64,000 bases of DNA from Aestuariispira insulae (GTDB taxonomy: Bacteria; Pseudomonadota; Alphaproteobacteria; UBA8366; Aestuariispiraceae): contig NZ_QRDW01000001.1 in the NCBI RefSeq assembly GCF_003385955.1, positions 62,001 through 126,000 of the forward strand, in the 5' to 3' direction. Both the position numbers and the translations under genes were made by a program. Each line of letters opens with the position of its first letter. Position 1 is the stretch's first letter. Positions 39,165-50,712 of the stretch are shown here, piece after piece. The notes below the pieces were generated by a model. The model was not told the origin of the DNA. It did not search any database and saw nothing but the letters and a program-made list of their open reading frames with translations.

Positions 39165-40619
39165 TTATCCGGCAAACAGCGAAGCCGCTGCCTGGGCTGC
39201 CGGATTGGAAACGGCCGGGAACCAGCCGATCATGGTGGCGGTGACAACACCGGTCACGACCAGGATCAGGCCCATTCGTTTGGAACCAACTGGATCCATC
39301 ACTTCAACCGCGTCCTCGAAATACATCACCTTAATGATACGGATGTAATAGAAAGCGCTGATCACACTGGCAATCGCGCCGATCACGGCAAGCCAGATCA
39401 GACCGGCTTTCACAGCCGCGTCAAAGATGAAGAATTTGCCCAGGAAGCCCGCCAGCGGCGGAATGCCCGCCATGGAGAACATGAAGATCATCAGCAGAAT
39501 CGCCATAAAGGGGCGGTTTTTGTGAAGACCCGCAAGATCGGAGATATTCTCAACCATGCGGCCCTGGACCTTCATGGACAGGATGATCGCAAAGGTGCCC
39601 ACATTCATGAACAGATAGATCGCCAGATACATCAGAACAGCTTTCACACCGATCTCGGTACCGGTGGCAAGACCGATCAGCGCATAACCGATATGGCCGA
39701 TGGAGCTGTATGCCATCAGACGTTTGATATTGGTCTGGTTGATCGCGGCCAGCGCGCCAAGCGCCATGGAAGCCACCGAAATGAAGAAGATGATCTGTTG
39801 CCAATCGGCAATCACACCGCCAAACGGACCGATCATGGTGCGCAGGAACAATGCCATGGCCGCAATTTTCGGCGCGACGGCAAAGAATGCGGTCACCGGG
39901 GTCGGCGCACCTTCATAAACATCCGGGGTCCACATGTGGAACGGCACTGCGGACACCTTAAAGGCAAGGCCCGCCAGCAGGAAGACCAGTCCGATCACCA
40001 GGCCAACGGAGGCCGGTTCCGCACCGGTCAGGTAGCCTGCCAGCTCGGAATAGTTGGTGGTGCCGGTGAAGCCGTAAATCATCGAGCAGCCATAGAGCAG
40101 CATGCCTGAGGATACCGCCCCCAGAACGAAATATTTCAGGCCGGCTTCCGTGGAACGGATGCTGTCACGCTGCATCGCCGCCAGAACGTAGAGCGACAGG
40201 CTCTGCAGCTCCAGACCGATATAAAGAGACATCAGGTCATTGGCAGAGATCATCGCCAACATGCCCAGCGTCGCAAAGGTGATCAGGATCGGATATTCGA
40301 ACCGGGCCATATTTTCCCGGCGGATATATCCGTCACTCATCAGGATCGCCAGGAAGGATGCGACCAGCACCAGCAGCTTCATGAAAACGCCAAAGGAATC
40401 GACCACGAACAAACCGCTCATGGCAATTCGTGCTTCCGTGCCGCCACCGACGAACAAAACGCCGGCAATGGCCAGGATCGGCGTGATCAGGGCCAAACCG
40501 GTCACCCGGCCCAGCGCCTTATCCTTCGGGCTGTATGCGCCGACCATCATCATCACCATGGCGGCAATCGCCAGGATCAGTTCCGGCAGGACTGTGATGA
40601 AATCATGTGTTTCGATCAT
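39165..40619 (-). CDS. nuoN: NADH-quinone oxidoreductase subunit N
   Basis: Antiporter-like proton-channel subunit in the membrane arm of complex I. The 484-residue protein has about 14 membrane helices, with the Proton_antipo_M core containing GLELQSLSLYVLAAM (glutamate in the fifth helix) and MAYSSIGHIGYALIG. It is the last nuo gene, 20 bases after nuoM and eight before birA. Confidence 0.96.
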   Translation of the reverse strand: MIETHDFITVLPELILAIAAMVMMMVGAYSPKDKALGRVTGLALITPILAIAGVLFVGGGTEARIAMSGLFVVDSFGVFMKLLVLVASFLAILMSDGYIRRENMARFEYPILITFATLGMLAMISANDLMSLYIGLELQSLSLYVLAAMQRDSIRSTEAGLKYFVLGAVSSGMLLYGCSMIYGFTGTTNYSELAGYLTGAEPASVGLVIGLVFLLAGLAFKVSAVPFHMWTPDVYEGAPTPVTAFFAVAPKIAAMALFLRTMIGPFGGVIADWQQIIFFISVASMALGALAAINQTNIKRLMAYSSIGHIGYALIGLATGTEIGVKAVLMYLAIYLFMNVGTFAIILSMKVQGRMVENISDLAGLHKNRPFMAILLMIFMFSMAGIPPLAGFLGKFFIFDAAVKAGLIWLAVIGAIASVISAFYYIRIIKVMYFEDAVEVMDPVGSKRMGLILVVTGVVTATMIGWFPAVSNPAAQAAASLFAG

Positions 40620-40639
40620 TGGTTCAAGCCTCTTAAAAC

Positions 40640-42172
40640 TTACTGGCCGGCAGCGGCCATGGCCGCAGCACTGTTTTCAGCGGCGGCAATCGCCGTCTCA
40701 TACTGTTGGATCAGATGGTTAACGGAAACTTCGATCGGATCCAGGAAGCTGGCCGGATAGATACCCATCCAGAGCACGATCGCGACCAGCGGCACGAAGA
40801 TCGCCACTTCACGGGGGCTCAGATCCAGCATCTGCTTCAGATCATCCTTGGTCAGTTCACCAAATACCACCCGGCGATAAAGATAGAGCATGTAAGCCGC
40901 CCCAAGAACCATACCGGTGGCGAGGCCTGCAGCCAGCCAAGTGCTCATCTGGAAGGCACCGACCAGGATCAGGAACTCGCCAACGAAGCCACTGGTCCCC
41001 GGCAAACCAACCGACGCCATGGTGAAGACCATGAAGAAAAGCGCATATTTCGGCATGTTATGAACCAAGCCGCCATAACGCGCGACCTCACGGGTGTGCA
41101 GGCGATCATAAACCACACCAACACACAGGAAGAGCGCACCAGAAACCACACCATGGCTCAGCATCTGAATGATGGAACCGGCGATGGCCTGCTCGTTCAT
41201 GGAAAAGATCGCCGCAGTCACAAAACCCATATGGGCGATAGAAGAATAAGCGATCAGCTTCTTCATATCTTCCTGAACCAGCGCCACCAGGGATGTGTAA
41301 ACAACCGCAATGACAGAGAGCCAGAAGACCAGATCGGCAAACTGTTCAGATGCCAGCGGCATCATCGGGATCGAGAAGCGCAGGAAACCGTAGCCACCCA
41401 TTTTCAACAAAACGCCCGCCAGAATCACAGAGCCTGCGGTCGGTGCTTCAACATGGGCATCCGGCAGCCAGGTATGAACCGGCCACATCGGCACCTTCAC
41501 TGCAAAGGAGGCAAAGAAGGCAAACCACAGCCAGGTCTGGACGTTTTCCGCAAAGACCGTCTGCATCAGGGTCGGAATGTCGGTGGTGCCAGCAATCTGA
41601 TACATATAAATGATCGCCACCAGCATCAGAACAGAACCCAGCAGCGTGTAAAGGAAGAATTTGAACGCTGCGTAAATCCGGCGCTGTCCGCCCCAGACAC
41701 CGATGATGATATACATCGGGATCAGGACTGCTTCGAAGAAGATGTAGAACAGCAGGATATCAGTCGCCAGGAACATCCCCACCATCAGGGTTTCCAGGAT
41801 CAGGAAGGCGATCATGTATTCGCGCACATGCTTGGTGATCGCTTTCCAGGCCGACAGGATACAGATCGGCGTCAGGAAAGTGGACAACAGCACGAAGAAG
41901 AGTGAGATGCCGTCAACACCCAAGGAATAGGCGATGTTGAAGTCCGGCAGCCATTCCCAGCGCTCAGCCAGCTGGAATTCCGCCGAAGTCGTGTCGAAAT
42001 TCACCCAGATCAAAAGCGACAGGACGAATGTGATGATCGATGTCCAAAGGGCCACCCACCGTGAATTGCGTGCTACCTCCTCCTCGGTTCCGCGAACGAA
42101 AGACAGGATGAGAAGCGCGCCAATCGTCGGTAGAAAGGTCGTTAGCGACAATAAGGGCCAGTCGAGTGTCAT
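40640..42172 (-). CDS. nuoM: NADH-quinone oxidoreductase subunit M
   Basis: Second antiporter-like subunit of the complex I membrane arm. 510 residues with about 14 helices; key charged residues lie in [19 protein letters not shown] (glutamate of helix 5), [19 protein letters not shown] (lysine of helix 7) and [13 protein letters not shown]. An Ala-rich tail ends the protein. It follows nuoL by 33 bases. Confidence 0.97.
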   Translation of the reverse strand: MTLDWPLLSLTTFLPTIGALLILSFVRGTEEEVARNSRWVALWTSIITFVLSLLIWVNFDTTSAEFQLAERWEWLPDFNIAYSLGVDGISLFFVLLSTFLTPICILSAWKAITKHVREYMIAFLILETLMVGMFLATDILLFYIFFEAVLIPMYIIIGVWGGQRRIYAAFKFFLYTLLGSVLMLVAIIYMYQIAGTTDIPTLMQTVFAENVQTWLWFAFFASFAVKVPMWPVHTWLPDAHVEAPTAGSVILAGVLLKMGGYGFLRFSIPMMPLASEQFADLVFWLSVIAVVYTSLVALVQEDMKKLIAYSSIAHMGFVTAAIFSMNEQAIAGSIIQMLSHGVVSGALFLCVGVVYDRLHTREVARYGGLVHNMPKYALFFMVFTMASVGLPGTSGFVGEFLILVGAFQMSTWLAAGLATGMVLGAAYMLYLYRRVVFGELTKDDLKQMLDLSPREVAIFVPLVAIVLWMGIYPASFLDPIEVSVNHLIQQYETAIAAAENSAAAMAAAGQ

Positions 42173-42205
42173 AGTCTATATTTCCTCGTTCTCTTATCCC
42201 TAGCC

Positions 42206-44161
42206 TCAGGCGGCCCCGGAGAGGATGTACCAAGTAGCGAACAGAACCACGCCGATCAGCATCGCAAATGCATAGTGATAGACGTATCCGGACTGCATAA
42301 GGCTGGCCAGACGCGCGCCATCGCGGGTACGGGCGGCAACGCCATCCGGACCGAAATGGTCAATCGTGCCCTGGTCGCCCTTCTTCCAGAAGATGCGGCC
42401 GATGCAGAATGCCGGTTTAACAAACAGGAAGTCGAAAATTTCATCGAAATACCATTTGTTATAGGACATGGCGTAAAGCGGCTTGAAGGTCCGGGCAACG
42501 ATGCCGGGCAATGCCGGGTTCAGCACATAGAAGACGAATGACAGGGCAAAGCCGCTCAAGCCCGCTGCCAGCGGGGTGGCAATCACCCAGAATTCCGGAT
42601 GATGGGCTTTTTCAAAAATGTCATGCGCCGGCAGAACCAAGATCGCATCACCCCAGAATTCCGCCATATGATGACCGACGAAATACGGATAACCAACAAT
42701 ACCGGCCAGAACCGCACCGATCGCCAGGATCCACAATGGGCCGGTCATGATCAGCGGAGATTCATGCACATGTGCCAGCGTCTTTTCGTCACAGCGCGGT
42801 TTGCCATGGAATGTCATGAACAAGAGACGGCCGGAATAGAACGCAGTCATGAAGGCTGCAATGATACCCAGCCACAGCGCATAATCGCTGACCGCTGTAT
42901 CAGCCGCCCAGGCCGCTTCCAGGATGAAATCCTTGGAATAGAAACCTGCGAAACCGAACACACCCGGCACCCCAAAGCCCATCAGGGCGATGGATCCGAT
43001 CATCATGAAGGCATAGGTCAGTTTGATCTTGCCTGCCAGACCGCCCATGTTGCGCATATCCTGCTCATCGGACATGGCATGGATAACGGAACCGGCACCA
43101 AGGAACAACAAAGCCTTAAAGAATGCATGGGTCATCAGATGGAACATGGCAGCCTGATAGGCGGAAACACCTGCGGCAAAAAACATGTAACCCAGCTGAG
43201 AACAGGTTGAATAGGCGATCACCCGCTTGATGTCATTCTGCGTCAGGCCAACAGTCGCCGCAAAGAAAGCGGTCGAGGCACCAACGACAGTCACAACCAT
43301 CAATGCAAATTCGGAATATTCAAAGATCGGCGACAGACGGCAGACCATGAAGACACCGGCAGTCACCATGGTGGCCGCATGGATCAACGCGGATACCGGC
43401 GTAGGACCTTCCATCGCATCCGGCAGCCAGGTATGCAGACCCAGCTGGGCGGATTTACCCATGGCACCGATGAAAAGCAGGATGCACATGGTGGTGATCA
43501 TATCCAGTTCCAGCCCCAGGAAGCTGTAGCTCTCGCCCACCAGCCCCGGAATGGCCGGAAAGATGTCTTCAAACAACACAGAACCCGTCGCCACAAACAC
43601 CAGGAAGATCCCCAATGCAAAACCCAAATCACCAACACGGTTGACGATGAAGGCTTTGATTGCCGCCGCATTGGCAGACGGCTTGTGATACCAGAAACCG
43701 ATCAGCAGATAGGAAGCGACGCCAACGCCCTCCCAACCGAAGAACATCTGTACCAGGTTATCGGCCGTGACCAGCATCAGCATGGAAAAGCTGAAGAAGC
43801 TCAGATAGGCCATAAAGCGCGGCTGAGACTTATCATGATGCATATAGCCGACAGAGTAGATATGAACCACAGCGGAAACGGTGGTCACAACAATCAGCAT
43901 GGTCGCGGTAAGCGCATCCACGTTCAATGCCCAATTGAGACTGAACTCACCACTGGAAATCCAGGTGAAGACCGGGACAACCGCCGGCTCCAGGTCGCCC
44001 AGCGTCATGGACAGGAAGGTGTACCAGGACAGGACAGCCGCCACCACGATACTGCTGCAGGTCACCAGATGGGCGCCCCGGTCACCAAGCTGGCGACCGA
44101 AGAAACCCGCAATGATCGCGGCCAACAGAGGCAAAAAGACGATAAAATAGACTTGGGTCAT
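42206..44161 (-). CDS. nuoL: NADH-quinone oxidoreductase subunit L
   Basis: Distal antiporter-like subunit of complex I, with the long lateral helix that runs along the membrane arm. The 651-residue protein contains MFFGWEGVGVASYLLIGFWY (helix 5 glutamate), AQLGLHTWLPDAMEGPTPVSA and RVIAYSTCSQLGYMFFA, then a long C-terminal extension expected to form the lateral helix and an anchor. It starts six bases after nuoK. Confidence 0.97.
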   Translation of the reverse strand: MTQVYFIVFLPLLAAIIAGFFGRQLGDRGAHLVTCSSIVVAAVLSWYTFLSMTLGDLEPAVVPVFTWISSGEFSLNWALNVDALTATMLIVVTTVSAVVHIYSVGYMHHDKSQPRFMAYLSFFSFSMLMLVTADNLVQMFFGWEGVGVASYLLIGFWYHKPSANAAAIKAFIVNRVGDLGFALGIFLVFVATGSVLFEDIFPAIPGLVGESYSFLGLELDMITTMCILLFIGAMGKSAQLGLHTWLPDAMEGPTPVSALIHAATMVTAGVFMVCRLSPIFEYSEFALMVVTVVGASTAFFAATVGLTQNDIKRVIAYSTCSQLGYMFFAAGVSAYQAAMFHLMTHAFFKALLFLGAGSVIHAMSDEQDMRNMGGLAGKIKLTYAFMMIGSIALMGFGVPGVFGFAGFYSKDFILEAAWAADTAVSDYALWLGIIAAFMTAFYSGRLLFMTFHGKPRCDEKTLAHVHESPLIMTGPLWILAIGAVLAGIVGYPYFVGHHMAEFWGDAILVLPAHDIFEKAHHPEFWVIATPLAAGLSGFALSFVFYVLNPALPGIVARTFKPLYAMSYNKWYFDEIFDFLFVKPAFCIGRIFWKKGDQGTIDHFGPDGVAARTRDGARLASLMQSGYVYHYAFAMLIGVVLFATWYILSGAA

Positions 44162-44167
44162 CGTTTC

Positions 44168-44476
44168 TTAGCCCTTCATGGTGTGGATGTCGTCAACCGC
44201 GATTGAGGCACGGTTACGGTAATAAACAACGAGAATGGCGAGACCGATCGCGGCTTCCGCCGCGGCCACGGTAAGAACAAACATGGCGAAAACCTGTCCG
44301 ACCAGATCCTGAAGATGGGCCGAGAAGGTCACCAGGTTGATATTCACCGCCAGAAGCATCAGCTCGACAGACATCATGATGATGATGACGTTTTTCCGGT
44401 TCAGGAAGATCCCGGCCAGTCCCAGGGAAAACAGGGCTGCGGCAACCGTCAGGTAATGTGCGATACCGATTTCCAT
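44168..44476 (-). CDS. nuoK: NADH-quinone oxidoreductase subunit K
   Basis: Small three-helix membrane subunit of complex I (102 residues, MrpC-like). The two conserved glutamates needed for proton transfer are visible in [15 protein letters not shown] and [13 protein letters not shown]. It starts two bases after the nuoJ stop. Confidence 0.97.
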   Translation of the reverse strand: MEIGIAHYLTVAAALFSLGLAGIFLNRKNVIIIMMSVELMLLAVNINLVTFSAHLQDLVGQVFAMFVLTVAAAEAAIGLAILVVYYRNRASIAVDDIHTMKG

Positions 44477-44478
44477 GA

Positions 44479-45099
44479 TTAGATGCCCCCTCCGGTCTGG
44501 ACCTTGACCACTTTGACTTCCTCAGCAGACGGCTGAGCAACCTGTTTGGCGATCCGCTGACGTTTCACACCTTCACGCTCACGCAGGGTCAGGACGATGG
44601 CACCCACCATCGCAACCAGCAGAACCATGCCTGCCCCTTGGAACAGATAGACATAATTGGTGTAGATCAGGTTGCCGAGCGCCTCGGTGTTATGTGCATC
44701 CGAAATGGCCGGCGTCGCACTGACCTTTTCCGGGATGCCCAGTTTCTCCGGCGTGAAATACCAGTAGCCGATGGCCACCACCATTTCAGCGAACAGCACA
44801 GCGCCAAGCGTCATGCCGATCCCCATATAGCGGACCACACCGGAGCGCAGTTTCTTCACATCCACATCCAGCATCATCACGACGAACAGGAAGAGGACGG
44901 CAACCGCGCCGACATAAACAATCACCAGCAGCATCGCCAAGAACTCGGCACCCTGCAGAACGAAAAGACCCGCCGCATTGAAGAAAGCGAGAATGAGATA
45001 CAACACCGAGTGGACGGGGTTGCGCGCAGAGATCACCATCACGCCACACAGGACGGCAATCGCTGCAAAAACATAAAAGACTAGGGCTTCTATCACCAT
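44479..45099 (-). CDS. nuoJ: NADH-quinone oxidoreductase subunit J
   Basis: Membrane subunit of complex I with five helices, next to the quinone entry region. [20 protein letters not shown] and [20 protein letters not shown], the latter with the pi-bulge region of helix 3, are conserved. I use the ATG at 45099, with GGAGG five bases upstream; the open frame continues 10 codons further without a ribosome site. The 206-residue product ends in a charged tail. Confidence 0.96.
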   Translation of the reverse strand: MVIEALVFYVFAAIAVLCGVMVISARNPVHSVLYLILAFFNAAGLFVLQGAEFLAMLLVIVYVGAVAVLFLFVVMMLDVDVKKLRSGVVRYMGIGMTLGAVLFAEMVVAIGYWYFTPEKLGIPEKVSATPAISDAHNTEALGNLIYTNYVYLFQGAGMVLLVAMVGAIVLTLREREGVKRQRIAKQVAQPSAEEVKVVKVQTGGGI

Positions 45100-45157
45100 T
45101 TTGTCCTCCGGATTAAATACCGGTTCCAATTTACCCTTGAACTATCACCTACACGCC

Positions 45158-45646
45158 TTAGCGGTAGGGCGCATCCAACTCGATATTCTTCGCGATTTCC
45201 GCTTCCCAACGCTCGCCATTGGCCAGCAGCTTTTCCTTGTTGTAGTAAAGCTCTTCGCGGGTTTCGGTCGCAAACTCGTAGTTCGGCCCTTCGACAATCG
45301 CATCGACCGGACATGCTTCCTGGCAATAGCCGCAGTAGATGCATTTGGTCATGTCAATGTCATAACGCGTGGTGCGGCGGCTGCCATCTTCACGCGGTTC
45401 GGCCTCAATCGTGATGGCCTGCGCCGGGCAGATCGCTTCGCAAAGCTTACAGGCAATGCAGCGCTCTTCCCCATTGGCATAGCGGCGCAAGGCATGCTCA
45501 CCCCGGAAACGCGGGCTCAAGGGGCCCTTCTCATAGGGGTAGTTGATCGTGTATTTCGGGCGGAACATGCTGCGCAATGTCAACCACAACCCGGTCACCA
45601 ATTCCTTCAGCAGGAAGGAATAAGCCGTGCGTGTCAGGCTACCCAT
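45158..45646 (-). CDS. nuoI: NADH-quinone oxidoreductase subunit I
   Basis: Peripheral-arm subunit carrying clusters N6a and N6b that lead electrons to the quinone site. Two full 4Fe-4S motifs are present: [12 protein letters not shown] and [12 protein letters not shown]. The ATG at 45646, with GGGGAG eight bases upstream, gives 162 residues, the standard size; a TTG five codons earlier is less likely. It lies between nuoH and nuoJ, as usual. Confidence 0.97.
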   Translation of the reverse strand: MGSLTRTAYSFLLKELVTGLWLTLRSMFRPKYTINYPYEKGPLSPRFRGEHALRRYANGEERCIACKLCEAICPAQAITIEAEPREDGSRRTTRYDIDMTKCIYCGYCQEACPVDAIVEGPNYEFATETREELYYNKEKLLANGERWEAEIAKNIELDAPYR

Positions 45647-45708
45647 GGGTTTTCTCCCCAACCGATTTATTTACTGTCTTTGTCATTTCCTGATCCCTCC
45701 CCTTTTCC

Positions 45709-46743
45709 TTAAGCCGGAACCTGGTTGGTCAAAACCAGGTAACCGGCGGAGATGATCACCCAGGCGAGTGAAAGCGGCAGGAACACTTTCCAACCCAGAC
45801 GCATCAGCTGGTCATAGCGATAGCGCGGGAAGGTGGCGCGCACCCACAGGAACCCGAAGAGAACCAAAGCGATCTTAAGCGCAAACCAGATCGGACCCGG
45901 GATGAAATCCAGGCCGAAAGGCGCCAACCAGCCGCCCAGGAACAGAACGGCGGTCATGCCGCTCATCAGGATCATGTTGGCATATTCACCCAGGAAGAAG
46001 AGCGCGAACGTCATCGCGGAATATTCAACGTTGTATCCGGACACCAGCTCGGCTTCCGCTTCCGGAAGGTCAAAGGGCGCACGGTTGGTCTCGGCCAAGG
46101 CCGAGATGAAGAAAACGATGAACATCGGGAAGAGCAGCGTGAAGGCAAACCAGTTGCCGCGCTGTGCTTCAACCACTTCCGTCAGGTTCAAAGAACCCGT
46201 CCAGACCAGGACCGACACGATCACCAGGCCGATGGAAACCTCATAGGAAACCATCTGGGCCGCCGAACGCAGCGCGCCCAAGAACGCATATTTGGAGTTG
46301 GACGCCCAACCGGCGATAACAATCCCGTATACGCCCAACGAGGAAATCGCAAAGAGATACAGCACCCCGACATTGATATCGGAAAGAACCATACCTTCCC
46401 CAAACGGGATCACCGCCCAGGCGATGATCGCGAGAATGAAGGTAAGCCCCGGCGCAATCAGGAACAGAGCCCGGTTGGAACCGGCTGGAATGATGGTCTC
46501 TTTCAGGAAGAGTTTCAAACCATCCGCCAGCGGCTGCAACAATCCGAAAGGCCCAACCACGTTCGGGCCGACACGGCGCATCATCCACCCCAGAACCTTA
46601 CGTTCCGCGAGCGTCAGATAGGCAACAGCGCCCAGGATGGGCAGAACGATCGCCAGGATCTTGACCAGGATGATCAGAACCGGACCGACATAGCCTGTCC
46701 AGAGGTCCCAGTCCGGGAACCAGTTAAGAATGAAATCAAGCAT
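45709..46743 (-). CDS. nuoH: NADH-quinone oxidoreductase subunit H
   Basis: Membrane subunit at the junction of the two arms that forms much of the quinone-binding chamber. 344 residues, eight helices; [18 protein letters not shown] with its invariant ERK and [22 protein letters not shown] (the conserved acidic loop) and [15 protein letters not shown] are all present. It starts inside the end of nuoG (8-base overlap). Confidence 0.97.
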   Translation of the reverse strand: MLDFILNWFPDWDLWTGYVGPVLIILVKILAIVLPILGAVAYLTLAERKVLGWMMRRVGPNVVGPFGLLQPLADGLKLFLKETIIPAGSNRALFLIAPGLTFILAIIAWAVIPFGEGMVLSDINVGVLYLFAISSLGVYGIVIAGWASNSKYAFLGALRSAAQMVSYEVSIGLVIVSVLVWTGSLNLTEVVEAQRGNWFAFTLLFPMFIVFFISALAETNRAPFDLPEAEAELVSGYNVEYSAMTFALFFLGEYANMILMSGMTAVLFLGGWLAPFGLDFIPGPIWFALKIALVLFGFLWVRATFPRYRYDQLMRLGWKVFLPLSLAWVIISAGYLVLTNQVPA

Positions 46744-48796
46744 TGGTTCCCGTTGCCTCCCTTACATTCAGGACGACTTCCTGCGTGCATTGAGCCATGG
46801 TTTCAGACGCCCGGCTGATCGGGCAGGTCATGTAGAAGTTTTCGATCGGGTTCTCAAACGCCCCCGGCGCCATATCACCGGCAACGCCGAAATCACCCCA
46901 GTTGCCAGCCGACACGCTGTCCACTTCCGCCAGATGCGGGAATTCGCCGCGCATCTTGTTGCGAAGATCGGTAAGCGAATCGAACGGCAGGGTTTTCTCC
47001 AGCTTTGCGGAAAGCGCCCGAAGGATCGCCCAGTCTTCTTTCGCCTCACCCGGCGGGAAGGCTGCCACGCGGCTTACCTGCACCCGGCCTTCGGTATTGA
47101 CATAGGTACCGGATTTTTCCGTGTAAGCCGCGCCCGGCAGGATCACATCCGCCGCATGCGCGCCCTTGTCACCATGATGGCCCTGGTAAACCACAAATGC
47201 GTTATTCAGCTTGGATGTGTCGATCTCATCTGCTTCCAGCAGATAAACCACCTTAACCTCGCCTTTCACGACGCCGTTCAGCATGCTGTCCACATCCTGG
47301 CCTTTTTCCGGCACGAAGCCGATATCAAGGCCACCGACACGGCTTGCCGCACGATGCAGGATGTTAAAGCCGTTCCAACCGTCACGAACCATGCCCGCCT
47401 TGTCAGCAACGGCCTTGGCCGCCGCCAGTACCTGGGCACCATCCGCCCGGGCGATCGCACCGGAACCGACAATGATCATCGGGTTCTTGGCACCTTTCAG
47501 CACTTTAAAGAAGTCGCCTTTGCCCGCGGCAAGTTCCTTCAGGCTGTCAGGACCGGCCCCCAGATAATCATAATCATAGGTCAGATCCAGATTGGAACCG
47601 ATCAGGCCGACCTTCAAACCACCGGTCAGCCATTGCTTGCGGATACGCGCATTGATGATCGGTGCTTCCCAACGCGGGTTGGTCCCCACGATCAGAAGTG
47701 CGTCCGCCTCTTCAATACCGGCAATCGAGCTGTTGAACAGGTAGGAACCGCGATGGGTGTTATCGATCTTGGCACCATCCTGGCGGCAATCGACATTGTT
47801 GCTGCCCAGCGACGCCAACAGCGCTTTGAGGGCATACATGCTCTCAACATCAACCTGATCGCCCGCAACAGCGGCAATCTCGGAACCGGACTTGCCCTTG
47901 ACCGCCTCGGCAATCGCGGCAAAAGCCTCATCCCAGCTTGCTGCGGTCAATTTGCCATCCTTGCGGATATAGGGGCGATCCAGGCGCTGGCGACGCAGGC
48001 CGTCAACAGCGAAACGGGTCTTATCCGAAATCCACTCTTCGTTCACATCTTCATTCAGGCGCGGCAGAACACGCAGAACTTCGTTGCCACGGGTGTCGAT
48101 CCGGATGTTGGAGCCAACGGCATCCATCACATCGACCGATTCGGTCTTCTTCAATTCCCAGGGACGGGCATTGAAGGCATAGGGCTTGGAAGTCAGCGCG
48201 CCAACCGGACACAGATCAATCACGTTGCCGGACAGTTCAGAGGAGACCGCTTTCTCCAAAGTGGAGATCTCGGCATGCTCGCCCCTGTTCAACAGCCCCA
48301 TGTCGGTGACACCGGCCACTTCTGTGGAGAAGCGCACACAGCGGGTGCAATGAATGCACCTGGTCATCACGGTCCCGATCAACGGGCCCATATATTTTTC
48401 CTTAACCGCACGTTTGTCTTCGTCAAAACGGCTGAAACCGCGGCCGAAGATCATCGCTTGGTCTTGCAGGTCGCATTCACCACCCTGGTCACAGACCGGA
48501 CAGTCGAGCGGATGGTTGATCAGCAGGAATTCCATCACGCCATTGCGCGCGGACCGTACCATCTCACTATCAGTGAAGATTTCCATGCCATCGCCTGCCG
48601 GAAGCGCACAACTGGCCGCCGGTTTCGGGGGGCCAGGCTTCACTTCCACCAGACACATGCGGCAGTTACCCGCAATCGACAAACGTTCATGATAACAGAA
48701 ACGCGGGATCTCGGCCCCGGCCTGTTCGCAAACCTGAAGAACGGTCATACCGTTTTCAAATTCGACTTCCTTGCCATCTACTTTACAAGTCGGCAT
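46736..48796 (-). CDS. nuoG: NADH-quinone oxidoreductase subunit G
   Basis: Large iron-sulfur subunit of the peripheral arm. N-terminal 2Fe-2S ferredoxin domain ([15 protein letters not shown]), then the His/Cys motif [17 protein letters not shown] and [10 protein letters not shown] for 4Fe-4S clusters N5 and N4, followed by a molybdopterin-oxidoreductase-like domain without cofactor. The 686 residues match the shorter alphaproteobacterial and mitochondrial form, not the ~900-residue E. coli form. It starts 18 bases after nuoF. Confidence 0.97.
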   Translation of the reverse strand: MPTCKVDGKEVEFENGMTVLQVCEQAGAEIPRFCYHERLSIAGNCRMCLVEVKPGPPKPAASCALPAGDGMEIFTDSEMVRSARNGVMEFLLINHPLDCPVCDQGGECDLQDQAMIFGRGFSRFDEDKRAVKEKYMGPLIGTVMTRCIHCTRCVRFSTEVAGVTDMGLLNRGEHAEISTLEKAVSSELSGNVIDLCPVGALTSKPYAFNARPWELKKTESVDVMDAVGSNIRIDTRGNEVLRVLPRLNEDVNEEWISDKTRFAVDGLRRQRLDRPYIRKDGKLTAASWDEAFAAIAEAVKGKSGSEIAAVAGDQVDVESMYALKALLASLGSNNVDCRQDGAKIDNTHRGSYLFNSSIAGIEEADALLIVGTNPRWEAPIINARIRKQWLTGGLKVGLIGSNLDLTYDYDYLGAGPDSLKELAAGKGDFFKVLKGAKNPMIIVGSGAIARADGAQVLAAAKAVADKAGMVRDGWNGFNILHRAASRVGGLDIGFVPEKGQDVDSMLNGVVKGEVKVVYLLEADEIDTSKLNNAFVVYQGHHGDKGAHAADVILPGAAYTEKSGTYVNTEGRVQVSRVAAFPPGEAKEDWAILRALSAKLEKTLPFDSLTDLRNKMRGEFPHLAEVDSVSAGNWGDFGVAGDMAPGAFENPIENFYMTCPISRASETMAQCTQEVVLNVREATGTNA

Positions 48797-48813
48797 CGTA
48801 ACACCTTTCCCCT

Positions 48814-50091
48814 TTAAGCAGCGTTCTTACGCGCTTCGAGAATGCGCCGTTCCAATTCGGGACGGAAATTCCGGATCAGGCCCTGGATCGGCCAAGCAGC
48901 CGCATCACCCAGAGCACAGATGGTCTTACCTTCGATCTGCTTGGTCACTTCCCACAGCATGTCGATTTCCTCGACCGTGGCCTTGCCAACCACCATGCGC
49001 TGCATCATGCGCCACATCCAGCCGGTACCTTCACGGCACGGTGTGCACTGACCACAGCTTTCATGCTTGTAGAAGTAGCTAAGACGCGCGATCGCCGCGA
49101 CAATGTCGGTGGACTTGTCCATGACAATCACAGCCGCAGTACCAAGACCGGTGCCGTTTTCTTTCAGATCGTCATAATCCATCAGGACCGTGTCGCAGAC
49201 ATCCTTCGTGATCAGCGGAACAGAAGAACCGCCCGGGATCACCGCAAGCAGATTGTCCCAGCCGCCACGAACGCCGCCGCAATGTTTTTCCAACAGCTCT
49301 TTGAGCGGGATCGACATGGCTTCTTCTACGTTACAGGGCTTGTTCACATGGCCAGAGACACAGAAAAGTTTGGTCCCGTGGTTATTCTCACGGCCAAAGC
49401 CTTTAAACCAATCCGCGCCGCGGCGCAGAATGGCCGGCGCGCTGGCGATGGATTCCACGTTGTTCACCGTGGTCGGACAGCCATAAAGACCAGACATGGC
49501 CGGGAAAGGCGGTTTCAGGCGCGGTTGGCCCTTCTTGCCTTCCAGGCTCTCGATCAATGCGGTTTCCTCACCACAGATATAAGCCCCGGCCCCGCGATGC
49601 AGATAGATATCAAAATCATATCCGGATTTGCACGCGTTTTTGCCGACCAGGCCTGCTTCATAGGCTTCGGCAATCGCCGCTTCCAAAATCTGCGCCTCGT
49701 AGACAAATTCACCGCGGATATAGATGTAGCAGGCATGTGCGCCCATCCCGACAGAGGCCAGCAAGCAGCCTTCGATCAGGATATGCGGATCATTGCGCAT
49801 GATCTCGCGGTCTTTACAGGTGCCGGGTTCTGATTCGTCCGCATTCACCACCAGGTAGCTGGGGCGGCCGTCGGATTCTTTCGGCATGAAAGACCATTTC
49901 AGGCCGGTCGGGAAACCAGCACCGCCACGACCGCGCAGGCCGGACGATTTCACTTCTTCACAAATCCAGTCGCGCCCTTTTTCGATCAGCGCTTTTGTAT
50001 TGTCCCACGCACCACGCTTCATGGCATCCTTGAGCGACCAAGAATGATAGCCATAAAGGTTGGTGAACATGCGATCCTTATCCTGAAGCAT
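48814..50091 (-). CDS. nuoF: NADH-quinone oxidoreductase subunit F
   Basis: NADH dehydrogenase subunit with the NADH site, FMN and cluster N3. The Gly-rich [16 protein letters not shown] (about residues 54-69) binds FMN/NADH, and [14 protein letters not shown] holds three of the four N3 cysteines. 425 residues. I keep the first ATG because homologues begin with a similar MLxDKDR; an ATG seven codons in (50070) has a GGAT ribosome-like site. The start is three bases after the nuoE stop. Confidence 0.97.
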   Translation of the reverse strand: MLQDKDRMFTNLYGYHSWSLKDAMKRGAWDNTKALIEKGRDWICEEVKSSGLRGRGGAGFPTGLKWSFMPKESDGRPSYLVVNADESEPGTCKDREIMRNDPHILIEGCLLASVGMGAHACYIYIRGEFVYEAQILEAAIAEAYEAGLVGKNACKSGYDFDIYLHRGAGAYICGEETALIESLEGKKGQPRLKPPFPAMSGLYGCPTTVNNVESIASAPAILRRGADWFKGFGRENNHGTKLFCVSGHVNKPCNVEEAMSIPLKELLEKHCGGVRGGWDNLLAVIPGGSSVPLITKDVCDTVLMDYDDLKENGTGLGTAAVIVMDKSTDIVAAIARLSYFYKHESCGQCTPCREGTGWMWRMMQRMVVGKATVEEIDMLWEVTKQIEGKTICALGDAAAWPIQGLIRNFRPELERRILEARKNAA

Positions 50092-50094
50092 GTC

Positions 50095-50712
50095 TTACTT
50101 GCCCCCTTTTTCAGCATTCTGGGCGAATTCGCCTTCCTGCAGGGTGATGGGTCCGCCTTCCGGTTCGGAGCAGCGGCGGCCGATAGCCGAACCAGGTTCA
50201 ACCGTGCGACCCGCCTTCAATTCATCCAACAGCCACGTGGTTTTCTCGGGAGTCAGATCTTCGTAGAAATCATCATTCACCTGAATCATCGGGGCGTTGC
50301 TACATGCCCCCAGACATTCAACCTCGGTGAGGGTGAATTTCTTATCCGCCGTGGTCTCACCATTTTCAATATCAAGATGCTTTTCAATGGCGGCACGGAT
50401 GTCCTGTGCGCCACGCAGCATGCAGGGCGTGGTGCCACACAACTGAATATGAAATTCGCCGACCGGCTCCAGGTTGATCATGGTGAAGAAGGTCGCAACC
50501 TCCAGCACGCGGATCCGCGGCATGTCGAGCATGCGGCTAATCTCATCAATCGCCGCATCGGTTACATAATGACCACCGGCATGATTCTGGCGCTGGGCCT
50601 GATCCAGGGCGGTCAAAACGGCGCTCTGCTCACGCCCTTTGGGATATTTGGCAATGGCACGCTCCACCTCTGCCAGATATTCCCCTTCAAACTTAAACTG
50701 TGCTTCACTCAT
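50095..50712 (-). CDS. nuoE: NADH-quinone oxidoreductase subunit E
   Basis: Thioredoxin-fold subunit with the 2Fe-2S cluster N1a, partner of NuoF. Ligands: [10 protein letters not shown] and [11 protein letters not shown]. The 205-residue protein has a C-terminal extension beyond the cluster domain, as in other alphaproteobacteria. It overlaps nuoD by four bases. Confidence 0.96.
   Translation of the reverse strand: MSEAQFKFEGEYLAEVERAIAKYPKGREQSAVLTALDQAQRQNHAGGHYVTDAAIDEISRMLDMPRIRVLEVATFFTMINLEPVGEFHIQLCGTTPCMLRGAQDIRAAIEKHLDIENGETTADKKFTLTEVECLGACSNAPMIQVNDDFYEDLTPEKTTWLLDELKAGRTVEPGSAIGRRCSEPEGGPITLQEGEFAQNAEKGGK

Noticed and set aside
40706-41905. Long plus-strand open frame opposite nuoM (also similar ones opposite nuoN, nuoL and proS)
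   Set aside because: The translations are rich in His, Gln and Arg and depleted in hydrophobic residues, the mirror of membrane proteins. They are shadows.
46730-48817. A 695-codon open frame on the plus strand opposite nuoG
   Set aside because: It is the antisense of a gene with certain iron-sulfur motifs; codon bias of nuoG keeps the opposite frame free of stops. The translation shows no domain and there is no ribosome site context.
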